64,000 bases of DNA from Maccoyibacter sp900556645 (GTDB lineage: Bacteria; Bacillota; Clostridia; Lachnospirales; Lachnospiraceae), in assembly GCA_958349535.1 (NCBI GenBank), contig CATWDJ010000007.1, positions 1-64,000 of the forward strand, given 5' to 3'. Under the pieces are notes generated by a model that did not search any database, was not told the origin of the DNA, and worked only from the letters and a program-made list of their open reading frames with translations. Made by a program: the position numbers and the translations under genes. This document shows, piece after piece, positions 59,239 to 64,000 of this stretch (position 1 is its first letter; every line of letters starts with the position of its first letter).

Positions 59239-59805
59239 TTACTCCTTTCTGCTGTCGCAGTCTATCCAACGCTTTGGTGTTGCCAGATATTCCATGGGAA
59301 TGTCTGTCTTCTCTGTGGGGATACTCTCCGCCAACTGCTGTTCATAGGCAATTCCTACTTTTTTCAACCGGGGATGTCTCTGTAAATATCTGTCATAGTA
59401 GCCTTTTCCGTGTCCGATTCGTGTTCCTGCTTCTGTAAATCCCACGCCCGGTATCAGACAAACAGCTTCTTCCCACGCAGTTCTTAGTTCACCCACAGGC
59501 TCCATGATTCCAAAGCTGCCTTTCACCAAGCCGGAAACCTCCGTAATCTCATAGAAATCCATCTGCTCTCCCCTTACCCGGGGCAGGGCAATCCGCTTTC
59601 CTGCATCCAATGCCCACTCTAAAAAGGGCAGCAGGGACAGTTCCTTTCCCTGGGGATAATAGGCGTAAAAATAACCGTATTCCTGTACCAACGGCTGTTT
59701 TTTCAACAACTTTGCCAAGCTTTCCCCGGCATCGGTCCACTCCTGTTCTGTTATCTGTTTTCTCTTATATAGAAGCTTTGCTCTAATTTGCTCCTTTGTT
59801 TCCAT
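59239..59805 (-). CDS. fau: 5-Formyltetrahydrofolate cyclo-ligase
   Basis: A 188-aa enzyme converting 5-formyl-THF to 5,10-methenyl-THF with ATP. The GFTEAGTRIGHGKGYYDRYL segment (about 133-152) is the family signature, with an N-terminal KxxxRAKLLYKRKQ helix. The ATG at 59805 follows TGGGTG; a GTG three codons earlier has no such site. It overlaps the end of the ynzC-like gene by 23 bp. It sits between proB and proA. Confidence 0.92.
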   Translation of the reverse strand: METKEQIRAKLLYKRKQITEQEWTDAGESLAKLLKKQPLVQEYGYFYAYYPQGKELSLLPFLEWALDAGKRIALPRVRGEQMDFYEITEVSGLVKGSFGIMEPVGELRTAWEEAVCLIPGVGFTEAGTRIGHGKGYYDRYLQRHPRLKKVGIAYEQQLAESIPTEKTDIPMEYLATPKRWIDCDSRKE

Positions 59806-60004
59806 ATTTTTCACCCAGATTTACAATACTTCCGTCTTCCTGTATTACATCTACATTATTTAACTGTGCCTGCAAATTTTTGCGGACATTTGCAATGTAT
59901 TCCTTGCGAAGCAGCTCCTGCTCCCTCTTTTCTGCCTCGGTTAAACCCTCCGCTTTTGATTTTTTGTATAATTCATTAATTCTGTTTATCTTTTTCTGAT
60001 CCAT
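59783..60004 (-). CDS. DUF896 (YnzC-like) protein
   Basis: A 73-aa helical protein of the DUF896 family (MDQKKINRINELYKKSKAEG, EYIANVRKNLQAQLNNV). B. subtilis YnzC is the founding member and its role is unknown, with an SOS-linked operon there. It is co-directional between proB and fau. Its ATG directly follows the proB stop. Confidence 0.9.
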   Translation of the reverse strand: MDQKKINRINELYKKSKAEGLTEAEKREQELLRKEYIANVRKNLQAQLNNVDVIQEDGSIVNLGEKYGNKGAN

Positions 60005-60850
60005 CTATTCCATATGCTCCTCTATAAAATCCGGTATGTAAAAGTCCTCGTCTTTGTTTGCTTCAAATACAGTTCCCACAAAATCATCCTCAAATATTTT
60101 ATGCAGGATACCCACATCCTTTCCATTGGCAATAACCATATCCGCCCCGGAATAGGTAGCAATCTTTGCAGCATTCAGTTTCGTAGTCATGCCTCCGGTT
60201 CCCACATCGCTTCCGGTACTCTCCTTTGCCATGTGAAGCAGGTTCTCATCCAGTTCCGTCACCGTTTCCACCAGCTTCGCCTCGGAATTTTTCCGTGGGT
60301 CATCCGTAAAAAGTCCGTCGATATCGGAAAGCAGAATCAATAAATCCGCTCCCACCAAAGATGCCACGATGGCAGCCAGAGAATCGTTGTCACCGAATTG
60401 GATTTCGTAGGTGTTTACCGTATCGTTCTCGTTGACTACCGGAATCACTCCCAACCGGAACAATTCCTCAAAGGTATTCTGGGCATTTTTTCGTGCCACA
60501 TTATCTAACATGGTCTTTTTGGTCATCAATACCTGCCCGCAGGTCTGATGGTATTCTCCGAACAGCTTCTGATAAGTCATCATCAGACTTGCCTGTCCCA
60601 CCGCAGCACATGCCTGTTTGGTGGAAATATTTTTCGGCCTTTTGGTAATTCCCAGCATTTTTCTGCCCACCGCAATGGCACCGGAACTTACCAGACAGAC
60701 CTCTATATTCTGATTTCTCAAATCGCACAGTTCCCGTACCAGACGCTCCAATTTGATAAAATCCAACTGTCCTGTTTTCTTGTGATTCAATGAAGATGAG
60801 CCTATCTTTACTACAACTCTCTTTTTATTCTTAAACCGGTTCTTTTTCAT
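60005..60850 (-). CDS. proB: Glutamate 5-kinase, without PUA domain
   Basis: A 281-aa amino-acid kinase making gamma-glutamyl phosphate, the first step of proline synthesis. The kinase core VVVKIGSSSL (about 13-22), LVSSGAIAVGR, NENDTV and GTGGMTTKLNAAKIA are intact. The C-terminal PUA domain of longer ProB enzymes is absent. The ATG at 60850 follows GGAGGAAG; the frame upstream starts only with TTG. It overlaps the end of the HD-GYP gene by 20 bp. Confidence 0.95.
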   Translation of the reverse strand: MKKNRFKNKKRVVVKIGSSSLNHKKTGQLDFIKLERLVRELCDLRNQNIEVCLVSSGAIAVGRKMLGITKRPKNISTKQACAAVGQASLMMTYQKLFGEYHQTCGQVLMTKKTMLDNVARKNAQNTFEELFRLGVIPVVNENDTVNTYEIQFGDNDSLAAIVASLVGADLLILLSDIDGLFTDDPRKNSEAKLVETVTELDENLLHMAKESTGSDVGTGGMTTKLNAAKIATYSGADMVIANGKDVGILHKIFEDDFVGTVFEANKDEDFYIPDFIEEHME

Positions 60851-61766
60851 TTTTTTCTTCCTCCTCAACCGCTTCTTCTAACCAAAGCACCAGACGCATT
60901 TCTATTTTCCCTTCTTCTGCCATATTTCTCAGGATATGAAATGCTTCTTTCCTGGATACAGGTTTTTTGTAGGGTCGGTCAGTGGCAGTCAACGCATCAT
61001 AAATATCTGCGACAGTTAAAATCCGGGTTTCCAAATCCAGTTCTTCGGCTGTCAAATGATTGGGATAACCGCTGCCGTCCAAAAATTCGTGATGTCCTGC
61101 TGCCCATTTAGGAATTTTCTCATAGTTTTTTGTGAAATGAACCTTACCCAGAATCTTTGCAGTCATGGTCACATGACCTTCCATTAGTTTTCTTGCCTCT
61201 TCTGTCAAGGTTCCCCTGCGAATGCTCAGACATTTCTTTTCCTCTTCTGTAAAATAAGGAATCTCTTTTCCGTCAGCACTCTGATATCTTTTCCGGGTAA
61301 TCTCCTGTACTCTTTGGTAATTTTCGTCATCCAGAAATCCTATTCCGTTTATCTCTCTGACAAAGTCAAGAATCTCTGCTAATTCTTCTGTTTTCTCCCT
61401 ATACGCTTCTTTGGAAATATTACCCTTCAGCATATCATTTTCATAATATGCCTGTAACAGCTCAAAGCGGCATTCAATCCGTTCCAAATCCTTGTCCAGT
61501 CTAGTGGAACGATTCATCACAGACAGCGGAACCACCATTTTTCCGATATCATGGAGCAATGCGGCGTACCGCAATTTTTCCATTCTTTCTGCATCAAACT
61601 GTTCTTCACATCTGCCCTTTTCATATTCTTTATTTATCTGATTTGCCAGAAGTTCCGAATACTCCGCCACTTTTCTGGTATGGGTGCCGTTATAAGGGGT
61701 TCTTTCATCAATTACTGTTGCTAATGCTTCCACAAAGGAATAGATTAGCTCCTTTATCTCTTCCAT
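60831..61766 (-). CDS. HD-GYP domain phosphohydrolase
   Basis: A 311-aa protein built around a single HD-GYP domain, the class that degrades cyclic di-GMP. HDIGK is at about residues 71-75, the second metal-binding part is GHHEFLDGSGYP (about 236-247) and VADIYDALTATDRPYK follows. A long inserted helical region (about 90-190) splits the domain, and no sensor domain precedes it. Cyclic di-GMP activity is inferred from the family only. It heads the long leftward run proB-ruvB; its ribosome-binding site can be masked by a hairpin. Confidence 0.88.
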   Translation of the reverse strand: MEEIKELIYSFVEALATVIDERTPYNGTHTRKVAEYSELLANQINKEYEKGRCEEQFDAERMEKLRYAALLHDIGKMVVPLSVMNRSTRLDKDLERIECRFELLQAYYENDMLKGNISKEAYREKTEELAEILDFVREINGIGFLDDENYQRVQEITRKRYQSADGKEIPYFTEEEKKCLSIRRGTLTEEARKLMEGHVTMTAKILGKVHFTKNYEKIPKWAAGHHEFLDGSGYPNHLTAEELDLETRILTVADIYDALTATDRPYKKPVSRKEAFHILRNMAEEGKIEMRLVLWLEEAVEEEEKNEKEPV

Positions 61767-61773
61767 TTTACTT

Positions 61774-61787
61774 ACTCCTGCGGGAGT
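61774..61787 (-). promoter_or_regulatory. Hairpin masking the HD-GYP ribosome-binding site
   Basis: On the minus strand ACTCC-CGCA-GGAGT forms a 5-bp hairpin whose 3' arm is the Shine-Dalgarno sequence AGGAGT, 7 nt from the ATG. It may lower or regulate translation. Confidence 0.45.
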
Positions 61788-61823
61788 CCTATCTATTAGA
61801 TTTATCCCTAAAACTCCATAATA

Positions 61824-61852
61824 ATTATATCGGATATTCTTTCTATATGCAA
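61824..61852 (-). promoter_or_regulatory. Promoter of the HD-GYP-proB-proA-miaB-ruvAB run
   Basis: TTGCAT (61847-61852), 17-bp spacer and TATAAT (61824-61829) on the minus strand. It overlaps the divergent apbE promoter region. Confidence 0.75.
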
Positions 61853-61859
61853 ATATTTA

Positions 61860-61868
61860 TGCTAAGAT
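61860..61868 (+). promoter_or_regulatory. apbE extended -10 promoter
   Basis: TGC-TAAGAT forms an extended -10 box 19 bp upstream of the apbE ATG; the -35 is poor (TTTCTA). The leader is only about 13 nt and holds AAAAGGAG. Confidence 0.5.
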
Positions 61869-61887
61869 AAGAAAAAGGAGCGATTTT

Positions 61888-62889
61888 ATGAATAAAGAAC
61901 GAATCATTTTTTCGGTTTTCCTTCTCTTGCTGCCTGTATTTTTTACCGGCTGCAACCGACAGGAAGAACCGATTTCCAAAACCGGATTTTATTTTGATAC
62001 GGTAATCACCGTTACACTATACGATGCCTCCGCCACTGAAGAATTAGAAGAATGCTTTTCTCTGGCGGAAAAATATGAGAATATGCTCAGTGCCACCAGG
62101 GAAGGCAGTGACATCTGGAATCTTAACCACGCCGCGGGAAATGCTACGGAGGTTTCCGAAGAAACCGCCGCCCTCATCCAAAAAGCTGTCACATACAGTG
62201 AATTAAGTAACGGTGCCTTTGACATTACCATAGGAGAACTGTCCTCTCTTTGGAACTTCAAGGAAAATGACGATACGGTTCCATCAGAGGCTTCCATTGC
62301 TTCCGCCCTTGCCACCGTAGGTTATCAGAATATCCAAATAGATGGAAATGAAATTACCCTTACCAATCCCGACACCCAAATTGATTTGGGTGGAATTGCC
62401 AAGGGCTATATTGCAGATCAAATGAAGTCCTATTTGAATCAGAAAGGAATCACAGAAGGGATTATCAATCTTGGAGGAAATATTCTCACCATAGGTCCTA
62501 AAAGTTCCGGCGATTCCTATCACATCGGTATTCAGAAGCCTTTTTCCGAAGACGGTTCCTCCATTGCCTCTGTAAAAATTACCGACGCTTCTCTGGTTTC
62601 TTCCGGTGTATATGAACGCTGTTTTAAGAAAGACGGCGTGCTTTATCACCATATTTTGAATCCCAAAACCGGATATCCTTATGACAACCATCTGCTGGGC
62701 GTTACCATCATCACTCAAAACTCCGCCGACGCTGATGCTCTTAGCACCACCTGTTTTGCATTAGGATTGGAGGACGGGATGAAGCTGATTGAAAAGACAC
62801 CGAATACGGAAGCTGTTTTCATTACCGATGACTATGAACTCCACACCAGTTCCGGCATAGGGGATAAGATTCCTCTGGAAAAAGAGTAG
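61888..62889 (+). CDS. apbE: FAD:protein FMN transferase (ApbE), lipoprotein
   Basis: A 333-aa flavinyltransferase that attaches FMN to threonine residues of extracytoplasmic targets such as RnfG/RnfD. A lipoprotein signal ends in FFTGC with C22 as the lipidated residue. Conserved segments are TGFYFDTVITVTLYD, LGGIAKGYIAD (about 167-177), GGNILTIG (192-199) and NSADADALSTTCFALG (near 292-307). No Rnf or other flavoprotein target gene is in the window. It is single, convergent with the MATE gene after 1 bp. Confidence 0.93.
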   Translation: MNKERIIFSVFLLLLPVFFTGCNRQEEPISKTGFYFDTVITVTLYDASATEELEECFSLAEKYENMLSATREGSDIWNLNHAAGNATEVSEETAALIQKAVTYSELSNGAFDITIGELSSLWNFKENDDTVPSEASIASALATVGYQNIQIDGNEITLTNPDTQIDLGGIAKGYIADQMKSYLNQKGITEGIINLGGNILTIGPKSSGDSYHIGIQKPFSEDGSSIASVKITDASLVSSGVYERCFKKDGVLYHHILNPKTGYPYDNHLLGVTIITQNSADADALSTTCFALGLEDGMKLIEKTPNTEAVFITDDYELHTSSGIGDKIPLEKE

Positions 62890-62890
62890 C

Positions 62891-64000
62891 TTATCCCTCT
62901 GTCATATTATTCAACCAGACACCTTTTTTTACCAACACATATCCGATGATACATTTTACGATTTCCATCATCTGTACCAAGAAAAATACCAGTACCACAT
63001 TCCAATCTGTACATCTGGTCAACAGTAACGCCATAGGAATATCTGCTACCCAGATATAAAAGCTGTCAAACAGAAAGGTAATAATGGTTTTTCCGCCGGA
63101 GCGAAGGGTAAAATAGGTGGCATTCATAAAGGAATACATCGGCATACAGAATGCCATAACCCAGATAATGCATTTTGCAATCTCTTTCACTTCCTCCGTG
63201 GTCTTGTATATCTGCGGGAAAAACGGAGCTATCACAGCCATAAGCACCGCTACTCCCAGACAGCTTACCACGGAAAAGAAAATCAGTTTTCGGTCTGTAT
63301 CCACAGCCTCTTCCATCTTTCCCGCTCCCAGCAGCTGTCCTACAATAATGGCAATGGCACTGCCCATGGCAATATAAATAATGCTGAACACATTGGAAAC
63401 CGTAGTGGCAATATTAATTCCTGCCACCACAGCCAATCCCCGTATGGAATAACACTGTACCAGCATTGCCATCCCTCCCGACCACATGGTCTCATTGATT
63501 AACAAAGGAGTTCCCTTTTTCAATACTTCTTTTACCATGGAAGCCGGCACATGCAAAGAACGATATACGCCTTTGATAAACGGATTCCTCTCTGTGTTTT
63601 TGTGGGTCCATACAATGACCACTGCCGATTCTACTACTCTTGCCAATACGGTGGCAATGGCTGCCCCTAATACTCCCATCTTCGGCAATCCGAATTTTCC
63701 AAAAATCAAACCATAATCCAGAATCAGATTTACCAATACTGCCGCCATGCCTGCTTTCATAGGCAGTACGGTCTCTCCTGTTTCACGCTGAGTTCCGCCA
63801 TATACCTGTGCCAGAGCAAAGGGTATCAGACCTACCATCATAATATGCAGATAGTCTTTGGCATATTGAAAGGTCAGCCTTGCATCGCTTCCCGTGGCAT
63901 CTCCCTTTAAAAACATCTGTATCAGTTGGTCTCCGAAAAAGGTAAATACGAAAAACCACAGTGCCACCAAAACTGCCGCAATGATGATTTTCAACCGGAA
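62891..64000 (-). CDS. MATE-family efflux transporter, 5'-truncated by the window
   Basis: At least 369 residues of a multidrug and toxin extrusion transporter, with about ten hydrophobic segments and the second-half signature region GTPLLINETMWSGGMAMLVQ. Typical members are about 450 aa, so 80-90 N-terminal residues lie to the right of the window. The frame is open to base 64000, and the first available start codon inside (TTG at 63994) is not a real start. Substrate is unknown; cation-coupled drug export is the family default. Its end is 1 bp from the apbE stop, without a visible terminator. Confidence 0.88.
   Translation of the reverse strand, partial: FRLKIIIAAVLVALWFFVFTFFGDQLIQMFLKGDATGSDARLTFQYAKDYLHIMMVGLIPFALAQVYGGTQRETGETVLPMKAGMAAVLVNLILDYGLIFGKFGLPKMGVLGAAIATVLARVVESAVVIVWTHKNTERNPFIKGVYRSLHVPASMVKEVLKKGTPLLINETMWSGGMAMLVQCYSIRGLAVVAGINIATTVSNVFSIIYIAMGSAIAIIVGQLLGAGKMEEAVDTDRKLIFFSVVSCLGVAVLMAVIAPFFPQIYKTTEEVKEIAKCIIWVMAFCMPMYSFMNATYFTLRSGGKTIITFLFDSFYIWVADIPMALLLTRCTDWNVVLVFFLVQMMEIVKCIIGYVLVKKGVWLNNMTEG

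Noticed and set aside
1..64000. Mobile elements, prophage, toxin-antitoxin or defence genes
   Set aside because: No transposase, integrase, restriction-modification, CRISPR or toxin-antitoxin product was recognised, and no long direct or inverted repeats flank any segment, including tetR-fucO.
1..64000. tRNA, rRNA, tmRNA or other large structural RNAs
   Set aside because: The remaining gaps are mostly below 250 bp and none shows a tRNA cloverleaf or conserved rRNA sequence by eye; a covariance search would be decisive.

Overview
The window is an ordinary-looking, gene-dense chromosomal segment of a low-to-moderate G+C, spore-forming, fermentative Firmicute, most likely a member of the Lachnospiraceae (Clostridia). 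The grounds are: an alpha/beta small acid-soluble spore protein, GerW/YtfJ and a YlbJ-like membrane protein (sporulation); pyruvate formate-lyase with its activase (anaerobic fermentation); Firmicute-type L27 with its Prp protease; RecU, RqcH, FakA and Asp23/Gls24; and gene neighbourhoods typical of Clostridia. No rRNA, tRNA, CRISPR array, prophage or insertion sequence was recognised.

Layout. 1-7.1 kb: central carbon metabolism, with ATP-type PEP carboxykinase (pckA), cytidine deaminase, citrate synthase on the plus strand, then pflB-pflA transcribed leftwards behind a ZTP (pfl-type) riboswitch. 7.1-11.5 kb: the conserved rplU-prp-rpmA-obgE-yhbY-nadD-yqeK-rsfS cluster. 11.5-13.5 kb: a plus-strand tetR-fucO pair that separates this cluster from its usual upstream partners. 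13.5-17.6 kb: a small membrane protein, RNase G and two radical-SAM-associated proteins. 17.6-22.7 kb: a partial histidine operon (hisZ-G-D-B-IE) whose last gene carries an N-terminal degenerate HisF-like domain. 22.7-30.3 kb: recU, a histidine phosphatase, two pseudouridine synthases, YgiQ, a HAD hydrolase, an M23 peptidase and PepD.

30.3-37.2 kb: ylbJ-like gene, then (leftward) yicC-gmk-rpoZ-rimO-pgsA-pncC-rsmD-coaD and a coiled-coil gene. 37.3-38.8 kb: an unusual membrane protein with two long glycine/alanine heptad-repeat arrays. 39.1-46.6 kb: rqcH, a SASP gene, asp23-fakA-recG, rpmB, an unlisted 46-codon membrane peptide and gerW with its DUF2953 partner. 47.8-54 kb: NUDIX hydrolase, then zapA-U32 peptidase-ftsW/rodA-pbp. 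54-61.8 kb: a long leftward unit HD-GYP-proB-ynzC-fau-proA-miaB-NusG_II-Gx transporter-ruvA-ruvB. 61.9 kb to the end: apbE and a truncated MATE transporter that runs out of the window.

Most genes are housekeeping. The points most worth a second look are the degenerate HisF domain fused to HisIE, the heptad-repeat membrane protein, the tetR-fucO insertion with a perfect palindrome behind the fucO promoter, the 119-bp coding overlap between ftsW and pbp, the pflB riboswitch, the 46-aa membrane peptide, and repeated use of TTG start codons. I did not find a clear new multi-gene system.
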